51,308 nucleotides of DNA from Bacillota bacterium (lineage in GTDB: Bacteria > Bacillota > Bacilli > Bu12): contig JADBKH010000015.1 in assembly GCA_014896485.1 (NCBI GenBank), positions 1-51,308 on the forward strand, written 5' to 3'. The first letter of the stretch is position 1. Every line of letters begins with the position of its first letter. The notes below the pieces were generated by a model. The model made no database searches, had not been told where the DNA came from, and saw nothing but the letters and a program-made list of their open reading frames with translations. A program made the position numbers and the translations under genes. Below, in pieces: positions 17,188 through 25,336 of the stretch.

Positions 17188-17886
17188 TTGTCGGATCTAA
17201 CGATCGCATCGAAGTCGATCCCCGCAGTGTCGTCGATGTCTGTCGAATGTTGTCGCGTGGGCTATCAGACCCCCGATGCTGCACAGGCACTGACGAATGC
17301 GCTGTTGCATCTGCTTCCGGTCGATCGGCCCATCCTCGTCGCGTGTGTCGGAACCGATCGTTCAACCGGTGACGCGTTGGGGCCTTTGGTGGGAAGCGGT
17401 TTGGCCCGCCGTTTTCCTGCGAACGTCATTGGAACGGTATCGTCCCCGCTGCATGCCGCCAACATGGAGGCGCGTTTAGCAGAACTGCAGCTGGTAAAGG
17501 ACGCCTACGTGGTCGCCGTCGATGCCTCACTGGGAACCGATGACGCAGTCGGTACGATCACCCTTCGCCAAGGTCCCCTGCTTCCCGGAGCGGGGGTACG
17601 CAAAAGTCTCCCTCCGATCGGTGCTTGCCACCTGACCGGCGTGGTCAACGTAGGCGGTTTCATGGAGTATGTCGTCTTGCAAAACACCCGTTTACACCTG
17701 GTGCTTTCCATGGCGGAAGTGATTGTCGCTGCCCTTACACAAGCGCTGCAACAGCACAAAGCGCGACGTTACGATTCAGCGGCCACACTCCCGGCCTTCG
17801 AAGGTGCTGCTGCTTCACGTAGCACAAGCTCTTCCTCCGGACTGAGCACCCGAGAGGATCGTCCAGACTGGATCTCTTTCGCATAG
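17188..17886 (+). CDS. yyaC: YyaC-like spore protein (GPR-protease fold)
   Basis: About 232 residues from TTG 17188, chosen because AGGAGGGG lies 8 bases upstream; the ATG at 17236 has no site. Core motifs VACVGTDRSTGDALGPLVGSGL and VVAVDASLGTDDAVGTI match YyaC, a sporulation protein related to the germination protease. Alone on the + strand inside a leftward block. Its last 39 codons (Ser/Thr-rich) overlap the convergent DUF4446 gene by 118 bases and look unlike the family, so the natural end may be near 17770. Confidence 0.85.
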   Translation: MSDLTIASKSIPAVSSMSVECCRVGYQTPDAAQALTNALLHLLPVDRPILVACVGTDRSTGDALGPLVGSGLARRFPANVIGTVSSPLHAANMEARLAELQLVKDAYVVAVDASLGTDDAVGTITLRQGPLLPGAGVRKSLPPIGACHLTGVVNVGGFMEYVVLQNTRLHLVLSMAEVIVAALTQALQQHKARRYDSAATLPAFEGAAASRSTSSSSGLSTREDRPDWISFA

Positions 17887-18278
17887 ACCCGTGTAGCATC
17901 CCGTGAAGAGAGTGCGGTCAGGATCACCCCATCGTTGCTTTGGGTGAGCAGCGCCAAGCTGAAGGAGAAACGACCTCCCAATTCTGGCAACGCGTCGTAA
18001 AAATGGATGGCAAATTTCGAAAAAGCCTGGGGAAGTACCTGTTGCAGCGCTGCGACGGTTTGCTGCGTCGCGACAATTTCCCCTTCATGGCGCCGGATTT
18101 GTTCTCCAAGCTTGGCCACGCGATCGGGCAGGTTATCTTCCTCTTCGAAGATGCTTTGCAGACGGCGTTTCAGCGTGCGTAAGGTCCGTCGTTGTGCAAA
18201 TGTGAAAACCATCGTGACGACTCCGACGACAAATGCAGCGAAGGCTACTGCTGCAACGGCCAACCACTTCGGGTCCAT
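17769..18278 (-). CDS. DUF4446 family membrane protein
   Basis: 169 residues. One N-terminal membrane helix (WLAVAAVAFAAFVVGVVTMVF), a coiled coil of about 45 residues (RRTLRTLKRRLQSIFEEEDN to LPQAF), then a beta-rich domain with DALPELGGRFSFSLALLTQSNDGVILTALSSRD, the family signature. DUF4446 genes commonly follow parB in Bacilli (16-base gap here). Role unknown. Convergent overlap with yyaC. Confidence 0.9.
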   Translation of the reverse strand: MDPKWLAVAAVAFAAFVVGVVTMVFTFAQRRTLRTLKRRLQSIFEEEDNLPDRVAKLGEQIRRHEGEIVATQQTVAALQQVLPQAFSKFAIHFYDALPELGGRFSFSLALLTQSNDGVILTALSSRDATRVYAKEIQSGRSSRVLSPEEELVLREAAAPSKAGSVAAES

Positions 18279-18294
18279 CTGCGTTCCTCAGCTT

Positions 18295-19194
18295 TCACTC
18301 TCTATCTGTTTCACGTGAAACATGCAGCTGTGCAACACGATCGAGGAAATGGTACAAAACGGTAGACGACTCTTGTGGTGAAAGATCGATCTCCAACGCA
18401 GGGCGACGAGACGACGATCGTAGACGGACCGGCAGGCCCAACATCTCCTGAAGACTTTTCGCCATTTCACGCCAATGTCTTTCTTCGTCTTCACGGAGAT
18501 GAGCCCGCTGGTTTCCAGCGGCAGATCGGGCAGGTTCTTGTACTTCACGGACGAGCGCTTCAGTCTCACGTACGTTGAGCCCTTCTGCAAGGATCCGCTC
18601 GGTCAGACGTTTGATCTGCTCTTCGGGCAACCCGACCAGAGCACGCGCGTGTCCTGCACTGAGGTGTCCGCTGCGGACTGCTTGTTGGGTCTGTGTGGGG
18701 AGACGTAACAGGCGCAGTGTATTGGCGATGTAAGGGCGGCTTTTGCCAACACGTTGCGCCACCTCCTCTTCCCGCAAGGAGAATTCGTGGATCAAGCGTT
18801 GATACGCCTCTGCCTCTTCGATCGGGTTGAGATCGGCCCGTTGCAAATTCTCGATCAACGCAAGTTCCATCATGCTTCGTTCATCCAATGCCCGGACGAC
18901 CGCAGGAAGCGTGGCATGCCCGGCCAGTTGTGCGGCCCGCCACCGCCGCTCCCCGGCGACCAGTTCAAACCCGACTGCCGAAGGACGGACAAGGATGGGC
19001 TGAAGGATTCCATGTTCTGCGATGGAGGCAGCCAACTCCTTTAAGCTTTCCGGATCAAAATCGTGCCTGGGCTGATAGGGATTGGGTCGAATCTCGTCGA
19101 CAGCAAGCTGTACCACTTCTTCGTTTTCAGAGGCACTCTCTGTGAATGTCGTTGTAATGACAGCATTGAGGCCTTTACCCAACTTCTTCGCCAA
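18295..19194 (-). CDS. parB: Chromosome-partitioning protein ParB/Spo0J
   Basis: 299 residues. The N-terminal CTPase domain has IRPNPYQPRHDF, GILQPILVRP and GERRWRAAQLAG; the central HTH has LREEEVAQRVGKSRPYIANTLRLLRLP and LSAGHARALVGL; a C-terminal dimer domain follows. It binds parS and spreads to load condensin and position origins. Its ATG lies inside the parA end (20-base overlap), so the pair is coupled. A parS site is built into its last codons. Confidence 0.96.
   Translation of the reverse strand: MAKKLGKGLNAVITTTFTESASENEEVVQLAVDEIRPNPYQPRHDFDPESLKELAASIAEHGILQPILVRPSAVGFELVAGERRWRAAQLAGHATLPAVVRALDERSMMELALIENLQRADLNPIEEAEAYQRLIHEFSLREEEVAQRVGKSRPYIANTLRLLRLPTQTQQAVRSGHLSAGHARALVGLPEEQIKRLTERILAEGLNVRETEALVREVQEPARSAAGNQRAHLREDEERHWREMAKSLQEMLGLPVRLRSSSRRPALEIDLSPQESSTVLYHFLDRVAQLHVSRETDRE
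18307..18322. promoter_or_regulatory. parS: parS site (perfect) within parB
   Basis: TGTTTCACGTGAAACA is an exact 16-base palindromic parS, the sequence established for B. subtilis Spo0J. It encodes HVSRET at the parB C-terminus, the same embedded arrangement as in B. subtilis. Confidence 0.97.
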
Positions 19195-19948
19195 GCGCGA
19201 TCACTTCTCTCGCAAGCTGTTGGTAGACTTCCGCACCTCTGCTTTTAGGATCGTATACCAAAATGGCTTGCCCATGGCTGGGGGCCTCGCTGAGTCGCAC
19301 ATTCCGCGGGATAATGGTCTTAAAGACACGATCCTGAAAGTATTTTTTCACTTCCTCGGCTACTTCCAGGGAAAGGTTGGTCCGGGCATCGTACATGGTG
19401 AGCAAGACCCCCTGTACGCGTAGGTGCGGATTGAGTCGTGTCTGTACCAACCGCACGACGGAGAGTAGCTGTCCCAAGCCTTCCAAGGCATAATACTCGC
19501 ATTGTACCGGAATCAACACACTGTCGGCCGCCGTAAGTGCGTTGACGGTCAACAAGCCCAAAGACGGTGGGCAGTCGATCAGAATATGATCGTAGCGATC
19601 CTCGATGCTCCGCAGGGCTTCCCGCAAACGAAATTCTCGAGAAGCCATGGAGACCAGCTCAACTTCCGCCCCTGCCAAGTCGACGGTAGCTGGAAGAATG
19701 TCCAATTGGGGTAGCGTACTTGGTCGAATTGCCTGTTCGCCGTGGATCTCACCCAACAACACATCGTAAACCGACCACTCGAGTTCGCCGCGGTTTAATC
19801 CCAAACCGCTGGTCGTATTCCCTTGCGGATCAATATCGACCACCAGCACATGTTTTCCAGCCGCAGCGAGCGATGCGCTGAGATTGACTGCGGTCGTTGT
19901 TTTACCCACGCCACCCTTTTGATTGGCAATGGCCCATACTACTCCCAC
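19175..19948 (-). CDS. parA: Chromosome-partitioning ATPase ParA/Soj
   Basis: 257 residues. Deviant Walker A KGGVGKTT near 11-18, switch DIDPQGNTTSGLG near 39, Walker B HILIDCPPSLGLL near 121. It binds DNA non-specifically in the ATP state and is stimulated by ParB; in Bacilli it also regulates DnaA. Leftward between noc and parB. Confidence 0.97.
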   Translation of the reverse strand: MGVVWAIANQKGGVGKTTTAVNLSASLAAAGKHVLVVDIDPQGNTTSGLGLNRGELEWSVYDVLLGEIHGEQAIRPSTLPQLDILPATVDLAGAEVELVSMASREFRLREALRSIEDRYDHILIDCPPSLGLLTVNALTAADSVLIPVQCEYYALEGLGQLLSVVRLVQTRLNPHLRVQGVLLTMYDARTNLSLEVAEEVKKYFQDRVFKTIIPRNVRLSEAPSHGQAILVYDPKSRGAEVYQQLAREVIALGEEVG

Positions 19949-19990
19949 GCTCCGTTCCTCCTGTAGGAATCGCTGGAATCTTTGTAGGCA

Positions 19991-20836
19991 CTAATTTCCC
20001 GGCGAAGACTTTGCCGTCTGTCGGGTCAACCGCAGGCGGATCTCAAAACTGCCATTCTCTTCTGTCTCTTCCCATTCAACGTCGACCCCGCTTTTGCGGA
20101 TCAACGTCACAGCCTGGTGGATCGTGTTCAAAGCGAGTCGCATGTCTTTGGCGACGACGCGTCGGGGACCCCGTTTGCGGGGGGCAGCAGAAGCATTGGC
20201 TTGCACCATTTTCTGGACATACTGTTCGGTCTCTTTTACGGTCCAATTGTGCGCAAGCACTTTGTCCATCAGTTCCACTTGCTGCTTTCCATCCGGCAAG
20301 GCCAGCAATGCCCGGGCATGTCGTTCCGTCAGTAGTCGCGCGTTGATCGCTTCTTGCACAACGGGAGGCAAATGCAGCAGGCGCAACTTATTGGCTACCG
20401 TCGACTGGCTTTTCCCAAGGCGCTGTGCCAAAGCTTCCTGGGTCAATCCTTGCAATTCCATCAGGTGCCGGTAAGCCTGTGCTTCCTCGATCGGTGAGAG
20501 GCCCTCCCGCTGTAGGTTTTCGATGAGTGCCAAAGAGGCGGCTTCGGCATCAGACAATTCACGGACCACGGCGGGAATGTGTGTCAAACCAGCCAGTGCC
20601 GCCGCACGATAACGGCGCTCACCGGCAACCAGCTCGTAGACGTCGCCCACCTTTCGCGCAATAACGGGTTCGACGACACCATACAGGCGAATCGTACGGG
20701 CCAACTCTTGCAATGCCTCGTCATCGAAATGTCGGCGAGGTTGATAGGGATTTGGCACCACGACCTCTAGAGGCAGCTCCTGCACCGTCTCCCCCGACCG
20801 ACGTCCTCCGATCAGCGGCCATTCCCTGTCGGCCAT
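19991..20836 (-). CDS. noc: Nucleoid occlusion protein Noc
   Basis: 281 residues from ATG 20836, which has AAGGGG at a sensible distance; ATG 20842 is too close to it. ParB-type domains: VVPNPYQPRRHFDDEALQELARTIRLYG, GERRYRAAALAG, HTH LTQEALAQRLGKSQSTVANKLRLLHLP. Placement between rsmG and parA identifies the Noc paralogue rather than a second Spo0J. It binds its own sites and the membrane to block septation over DNA. The N-terminus lacks an obvious long amphipathic helix. Confidence 0.93.
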   Translation of the reverse strand: MADREWPLIGGRRSGETVQELPLEVVVPNPYQPRRHFDDEALQELARTIRLYGVVEPVIARKVGDVYELVAGERRYRAAALAGLTHIPAVVRELSDAEAASLALIENLQREGLSPIEEAQAYRHLMELQGLTQEALAQRLGKSQSTVANKLRLLHLPPVVQEAINARLLTERHARALLALPDGKQQVELMDKVLAHNWTVKETEQYVQKMVQANASAAPRKRGPRRVVAKDMRLALNTIHQAVTLIRKSGVDVEWEETEENGSFEIRLRLTRQTAKSSPGN

Positions 20837-20944
20837 CGCCATCCCCCCTTCTTTGCGTCCCCATCCAATCCCAGACAAAGACGATACACTTCCCCACAGT
20901 GGCACTGCTTTTGGAGAAGCGCTTCCGACACAGGAGACACCGGC

Positions 20945-21718
20945 TCAGGACGCTTTCGTTGACTGGGTCATCTGCCGAATAGCAGCCTGCGCGCGCGGAT
21001 AACGGGACGGTGTTGCGCGTTCTTTGCGAATGAGGAGAAGCACGTGGTGGCCTCGTCGTTCTGGAAGTTCGTATGCAACGACGCGCTCCAGTCTACCACC
21101 CAGCAGGTTTAGGTGCACGGCTGCTGCCTCGTACTCTTCGCGCCAAGCCGGCCCTTTCCAGGCAATCAGGCAACCGCCGATTCGGCACAACGGAAGTCCA
21201 TACTCCACAATCGCGATCAACGGCGCAACAGCACGGACCGTGACGACCTCCGCAGCTTCTCGCCAAAGCACGCGTTTTCCCAGCTCTTCGGCACGCCCAG
21301 AGACGACTTCAACACACTCGGCCAACCCGAACTTCTGCACCAACGCTTGCAGAAAAGAAGCGCGCTTGCGCATCGCCTCCAGCAAGGCGAAATGAAATGG
21401 AGCGCCAGCCAAACAGAGTGCCAGGCCAGGATACCCCGCACCACTGCCAATATCGACGAGCCGTTCGCCCGGGGTACTATTCTCCAACAGCGGAAGCGCG
21501 GCCAGCGCGTCGAGAGGCATTTTGATCAGCGCTTCCTTAAAATCGCGGATGCCGGTTAAATTCATCTCCCGATTGCGCAAGAGCACCTCTTGCAGATGTT
21601 GCACGAGTCTTCTGGCCGCTTCTTCTGACAATTGGACCTGAAGCACGTTGCTCGCCCATCCCTGAAGCGCAGGCACCGCTTGCTCCTCAATCAACGCGAC
21701 ACTTCCAAAACCATCCAC
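20945..21718 (-). CDS. rsmG: 16S rRNA 7-methylguanosine methyltransferase RsmG
   Basis: 257 residues. Core LNREMNLTGI-like (LRNREMNLTGIRDFKEALIK), SAM loop LVDIGSGAGYPGLALCLA near 95-112, and VTVRAVAPL. It methylates G527 of 16S rRNA using SAM. Normally last in mnmE-mnmG-rsmG, but here it directly follows yidC. Confidence 0.95.
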   Translation of the reverse strand: MDGFGSVALIEEQAVPALQGWASNVLQVQLSEEAARRLVQHLQEVLLRNREMNLTGIRDFKEALIKMPLDALAALPLLENSTPGERLVDIGSGAGYPGLALCLAGAPFHFALLEAMRKRASFLQALVQKFGLAECVEVVSGRAEELGKRVLWREAAEVVTVRAVAPLIAIVEYGLPLCRIGGCLIAWKGPAWREEYEAAAVHLNLLGGRLERVVAYELPERRGHHVLLLIRKERATPSRYPRAQAAIRQMTQSTKAS

Positions 21719-21852
21719 TCACGGCGAGTTCAACCTCACGTTTCCAATGTATATCAATCCAGGCGATGTTTCACGTGAAACGTTCCCTAGAAAGTCGCAG
21801 AATAATTTAAAAATAAATTTGTTATTATTTAGAAGAAGGGGGACTCGCCCCT
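21719..21852. promoter_or_regulatory. rsmG-yidC intergenic region with AT-rich tract
   Basis: 134 bases where jag, mnmE and mnmG would be expected. It holds a parS site (21767-21782) and a strongly AT-rich run at about 21797-21834, conspicuous in this GC-rich DNA and containing an AATAAT...ATTATT dyad. The run may carry the promoter for the rsmG-noc-parAB block; no clean -35/-10 pair could be fixed. Confidence 0.5.
21767..21782. promoter_or_regulatory. parS: parS site (15 of 16) upstream of rsmG
   Basis: TGTTTCACGTGAAACG differs from the perfect parS only in the last base. About 3.4 kb from the parB-embedded site, giving two origin-proximal loading points for ParB. Confidence 0.92.
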
Positions 21853-23004
21853 TCATTTCTTCTTTGGATGTGACCGTGGCTGTTCTCTGAATTTTTTGCG
21901 CGATGGATTGGACGGGTTCGTCTCGTGGACAATTTTCCGTCCAGCTGCCGAGCCAGACTTCTGAGCAGTCGATGAGCTGCGGGTACGACCGCTCGCCGAG
22001 CGGTGGACGTTTTTACGGGCCTCCTCTAGGCGCGCATGCCGCTGTTTTTGCTGCTCCCGTTGACGCTGCTGCACCTGCTCACGCACCGATGGGCGGACAG
22101 GCGCAGATTTGGAAGAAGCACCCTCCTGCAACGTATTTTGCTGCTCAAAGAGGCGCTGCATCCATGGATTGATTTCGACCTCTTCTGTGAAATTTCCCTC
22201 TTCATCCACCAACTTAGGGACTTCGACGTGGATGAAGCGCGCAGAAAGGATCTGTAGCACCATCAGCAGGTTGCTAAAGACCCAATAGAAGGCTACCCCT
22301 GACTGGTATGGGATGGTGATGAACAGCATCATAAGGGGGTAGATATAGAGAAACATGCGTTGCATTTGCTGTCCCTGCGCCTCTAGGGGCGTGGTGGGCG
22401 CACCTGGGGCCGTCCCCAACAAGCGCATCGACAGAAACTGTGAAAGGAAAGTCAGACCAGAGGCCAGAATCGGCAACACGTAATAAGGATCTCGCTGCCC
22501 CAGCGACAACCACAAAAAATGCGTCTGATACAGGGAAGGGTTCTCGTAAATGGCCCGAAAGAGCGCAAAGAAAACAGGTATCTGGATGATCGCCGGCAGG
22601 AAACCCATCAAGGGATTGACATGGGCGGCCTGGTAGAGCTTCATCGTCTCCTGTTGAATGCGCTGGGTATCCCCCCGATACCGCCGCTCGATTGCGGCAC
22701 GTTGGGGCCCCATGCGCTGCATCATGAGCGAGGAACGGATCTGGCGGAGCCACAACGGAAAGATGAGGAGACGCACTGCCAAGGTCAGCAGCAACAAGGC
22801 CACAACGTAAGAGCCCGTCCATTGGGCAAAGAAATCGAGCAGATCCGAAATAAGGCCGACAAACTGTCCCCAGATACCGCTGCGAGAGACACCTTGTCCA
22901 GGTGTCCCTCCGGGGCTGCATCCGCCTAAAAGCAGAGCACCCACGACTGCCATTCCGAGGCCGGCTGCGCGCTTGCGCCACCTGCTGGGTTTTTGATTCA
23001 CCAA
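21853..23004 (-). CDS. yidC: Membrane protein insertase YidC (OxaA/SpoIIIJ type)
   Basis: 383 residues. Lipoprotein signal ending LLLGGC near residue 29, as in Gram-positive YidC. Then the 60K domain: SYVVALLLLTLAVRLLIFPLWLRQIRSS with the conserved hydrophilic-groove Arg, NPLMGFLPAIIQIPVFFALFRAI, GVAFYWVFSNLLMVLQ. The tail after about 280 is very basic (KQRHARLEEARKN to HPKKK), likely ribosome-binding. Follows yidD, rnpA and rpmH. Confidence 0.96.
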   Translation of the reverse strand: MVNQKPSRWRKRAAGLGMAVVGALLLGGCSPGGTPGQGVSRSGIWGQFVGLISDLLDFFAQWTGSYVVALLLLTLAVRLLIFPLWLRQIRSSLMMQRMGPQRAAIERRYRGDTQRIQQETMKLYQAAHVNPLMGFLPAIIQIPVFFALFRAIYENPSLYQTHFLWLSLGQRDPYYVLPILASGLTFLSQFLSMRLLGTAPGAPTTPLEAQGQQMQRMFLYIYPLMMLFITIPYQSGVAFYWVFSNLLMVLQILSARFIHVEVPKLVDEEGNFTEEVEINPWMQRLFEQQNTLQEGASSKSAPVRPSVREQVQQRQREQQKQRHARLEEARKNVHRSASGRTRSSSTAQKSGSAAGRKIVHETNPSNPSRKKFREQPRSHPKKK

Positions 23005-23019
23005 TTGCCCTCCTTGAGC

Positions 23020-23244
23020 CTATGGAACCGGATCATATCCACCAGGATGAAACGGGTGACACTTCAGAAGGCGCCCCAACCCCATCGCCCCGCCCTTGAT
23101 CAGACCGTAGCGCTGGATGGCTTCGAGCGCATACTGCGAACAGGTTGGAATGAAACGACAGTGCGGTGGAAAGAACGGTGAGCAACACAACTGATAGCCT
23201 CGGATCAACCCGATCGCGGCCCGGCGTACCGACATTCGCATCAT
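23020..23244 (-). CDS. yidD: Membrane protein insertion efficiency factor YidD
   Basis: 74 residues with the signature [31 protein letters not shown] and the end [17 protein letters not shown] small membrane-associated helper of YidC, in its usual position between rnpA and yidC. Confidence 0.96.
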   Translation of the reverse strand: MMRMSVRRAAIGLIRGYQLCCSPFFPPHCRFIPTCSQYALEAIQRYGLIKGGAMGLGRLLKCHPFHPGGYDPVP

Positions 23245-23258
23245 TTCGACGTCGCCTC

Positions 23259-23621
23259 TCAGCGTATCTTCGCGGTCAGTCTTTGCAGCGATGCGACCGC
23301 TTCATGGTACCCGATGGTTGCAGCAGGTCGGCGCGCCACAATGATCAGGTCACAGCGCTTTGGCAGATCACAAGCAAGCGTACGCACTGCTTCCCGAACG
23401 ACCCGCTTGACCCGATTGCGCACGACGGCCGATCCTACCTTGCGCGATACAGAGAGGCCAAATCGGGTATGAACGCCTCCATTGGGACAGCAGTAGAGCA
23501 CAAAGTACGCGTCAGAGCATGCCTTCCCCTGGCGATAGACCCGCTGGAACTCCCAACTGTGCCGGATGCGTTCCATCGCGGGCGCTGCGCTACAGTGTGA
23601 CGCGCGTTCTTGCGCCGACAT
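23259..23621 (-). CDS. rnpA: Ribonuclease P protein component
   Basis: 120 residues from ATG 23621, which has GAAGGTG 6 bases upstream; a shorter start at 23576 ([14 protein letters not shown]) would fit the family N-terminus but has no site. RNR-type motif [27 protein letters not shown]. It binds RNase P RNA for 5' tRNA maturation. An intrinsic terminator separates it from rpmH. Confidence 0.94.
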   Translation of the reverse strand: MSAQERASHCSAAPAMERIRHSWEFQRVYRQGKACSDAYFVLYCCPNGGVHTRFGLSVSRKVGSAVVRNRVKRVVREAVRTLACDLPKRCDLIIVARRPAATIGYHEAVASLQRLTAKIR

Positions 23622-23648
23622 GGCACACCTTCACTCGAAAATCTCTTT

Positions 23649-23671
23649 GAAAAAAGGCCACCTTCGTGGCC
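23649..23671 (-). terminator. Terminator/attenuator between rpmH and rnpA
   Basis: Leftward GGCCAC-GAAG-GTGGCC followed immediately by TTTTTTC, starting 5 bases after the rpmH stop. A textbook intrinsic terminator inside an operon; it would make much bL34 mRNA and less rnpA-yidC mRNA by readthrough. Confidence 0.85.
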
Positions 23672-23675
23672 CTGC

Positions 23676-23810
23676 TTAAACCGAAAGGCGCTTGCGGCCC
23701 TTTCTACGGCGGTTTGAAAGTACTTTTCTGCCCCCCGGAGTGGACATCCGGGCACGAAACCCGTGGGTCTTTTTCCGTTTACGTCGGTTGGGGTGATACG
23801 TTGGTTGCAC
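23676..23810 (-). CDS. rpmH: Large ribosomal subunit protein bL34
   Basis: 44 residues from GTG 23810: [36 protein letters not shown], the exact family length and pattern. Very basic. First gene of rpmH-rnpA-yidD-yidC with its own strong promoter. Confidence 0.96.
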   Translation of the reverse strand: MQPTYHPNRRKRKKTHGFRARMSTPGGRKVLSNRRRKGRKRLSV

Positions 23811-23845
23811 AGTTAACCATCCTTCTCCGCGACAATGCGCAAGTC

Positions 23846-23874
23846 ATTATAGACATGTGCGTGCCAACAATCAA
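23846..23874 (-). promoter_or_regulatory. rpmH promoter
   Basis: Leftward TTGATT (23874-23869), 17 bases, then a perfect TATAAT (23851-23846), 36 bases before the rpmH start. Strong sigma-A promoter in the glnA-rpmH gap. Confidence 0.8.
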
Positions 23875-23911
23875 CCCAAAAAAGGATCGATCCTACCGAC
23901 TTCTGGAAATT

Positions 23912-25336
23912 CTAGGCATCCAGGTAGAGGTAAAACTCATAGGGATGCGGCTGTCTGGCCACAGGTCTGACTTCCGTCTCCCATTTGAGCTGGATCCACG
24001 TTTCCAAAAAATCTTCGGAAAAAGCACCCCCTTCCAAGAGAAACGCATGATCGTTTTCCAGATTGTGCAACGCTTCCTCAAACGATTCGGGCAGATGCCG
24101 CAATGCGTTGCGCTTCTCTTCGGGCAATTCAAAGATATTGGCATCAACCGGACCAAAGCCCATTTCGGCAGGATCCATTCCCTTTCGGATACCATCCAAC
24201 CCCGCCAAGAGCATGGCAGCAAACGAGAGATAGGGATTTCCCGATCCATCCGGCGAGCGAAATTCGATCCGCGTCGCCTGGGGAGTCACACCAGCGACCG
24301 GCACACGAACCGCAGCACTGCGGTTTCCTTGAGCGTACGCCAGTGTTACGGGCGCTTCAAAGCCGGGAACCAAGCGCTTGTACGAGTTGGTTGTTGGATT
24401 GGTAATCGCCACCAACGCCGGTGCATGGTAAAGGAGGCCCGCCACATAGGAAAGCGCCAGTTTGCTCAAATGGGCATAGCCGTCTCGGTCGTAGAAGAGG
24501 GGAACCCCCGCTTTATGAAGACTTTGATGAACGTGCATGCCACTTCCGTTGTCCCCAAAGAGCGGCTTTGGCATAAAAGTAGCCAGTTTACCGTGGCGAT
24601 ACGCCACATTTTTGACGATGTACTTGTAAAGCATCAGCTTGTCTGCGCATGCCGTAAGCGTATCGAAGTGAAAATTGATCTCGCATTGCCCCGCGGTTGC
24701 GACTTCATGATGATGGCGTTCGACCTCCACCCCGGCACGCATCAGCTCGATCACCATCTCGTTACGCAGATCCCCGAGCTTGTCGGTCGGCGCAACAGGA
24801 AAGTACCCCTGCTTGTTCTTCACCTTATACCCCAAGTTAGGGTCTTCCCCATCCCCACTGTTCCAGATCCCCTCGATCGAATCGACTTCATAAAACGAGC
24901 GGTGTTGTTCGGAAGCAAAGCGCACATTATCAAAGATGAAAAATTCCGCTTCAGGGCCAAAGTAACTCTCGGTTGCAATCCCGCTTGAGCGCAACAAAGC
25001 TTCGGCACGTTTTGCAATCCCCCGAGGATCACGACCGTACGAGACACCATGGGGATCGGCAATGTCACAGGTCAATGAGAGCGTCGGAAAGCGCGAAAAA
25101 GGGTCTAAAAAGGCAGTGGATGGATCCGGGATCATGACCATATCGCTCTCTTCGATCGAGCGAAACCCTTGGATCGAAGAACCGTCAAAGGCGACACCCC
25201 GTTCAAAAGTCGCGGCGCTGATCTGGTCTGCCGGTATCGTGATGTGATGCCAGCGTCCCGGCACATCGACAATTTTTAAATCTACCATGCTTACCTGATG
25301 CCTTTGAATGAGATCCAGCACTTCTTCCACTGTCAT
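23912..25336 (-). CDS. glnA: Type I (beta-like) glutamine synthetase
   Basis: 474 residues from ATG 25336 (MTVEEVLDLI). ATP-dependent ammonia assimilation into glutamine. Motifs: FDGSSIQGF near 54, EAEFFIFD, a long central region GYKVKNKQGYFPVAPTD, QCEINFHFDTL, FMPKPLFGDNGSGMHVHQSL, NRSAAVRVP and RIEFRSPDGSGNPYL. Length and the 25-residue insert are of the beta type, while Bacillus GlnA is the shorter alpha type. The adenylylation loop reads ANIFELPEEK: Phe402 replaces the modified Tyr. The ATG overlaps the exonuclease stop (ATGA), so it is the last gene of a DUF294-exonuclease-glnA operon. Confidence 0.96.
   Translation of the reverse strand: MTVEEVLDLIQRHQVSMVDLKIVDVPGRWHHITIPADQISAATFERGVAFDGSSIQGFRSIEESDMVMIPDPSTAFLDPFSRFPTLSLTCDIADPHGVSYGRDPRGIAKRAEALLRSSGIATESYFGPEAEFFIFDNVRFASEQHRSFYEVDSIEGIWNSGDGEDPNLGYKVKNKQGYFPVAPTDKLGDLRNEMVIELMRAGVEVERHHHEVATAGQCEINFHFDTLTACADKLMLYKYIVKNVAYRHGKLATFMPKPLFGDNGSGMHVHQSLHKAGVPLFYDRDGYAHLSKLALSYVAGLLYHAPALVAITNPTTNSYKRLVPGFEAPVTLAYAQGNRSAAVRVPVAGVTPQATRIEFRSPDGSGNPYLSFAAMLLAGLDGIRKGMDPAEMGFGPVDANIFELPEEKRNALRHLPESFEEALHNLENDHAFLLEGGAFSEDFLETWIQLKWETEVRPVARQPHPYEFYLYLDA

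Noticed and set aside
23666-24988. 440-codon rightward open frame
   Set aside because: Antisense to glnA and rpmH, both clear on the other strand.
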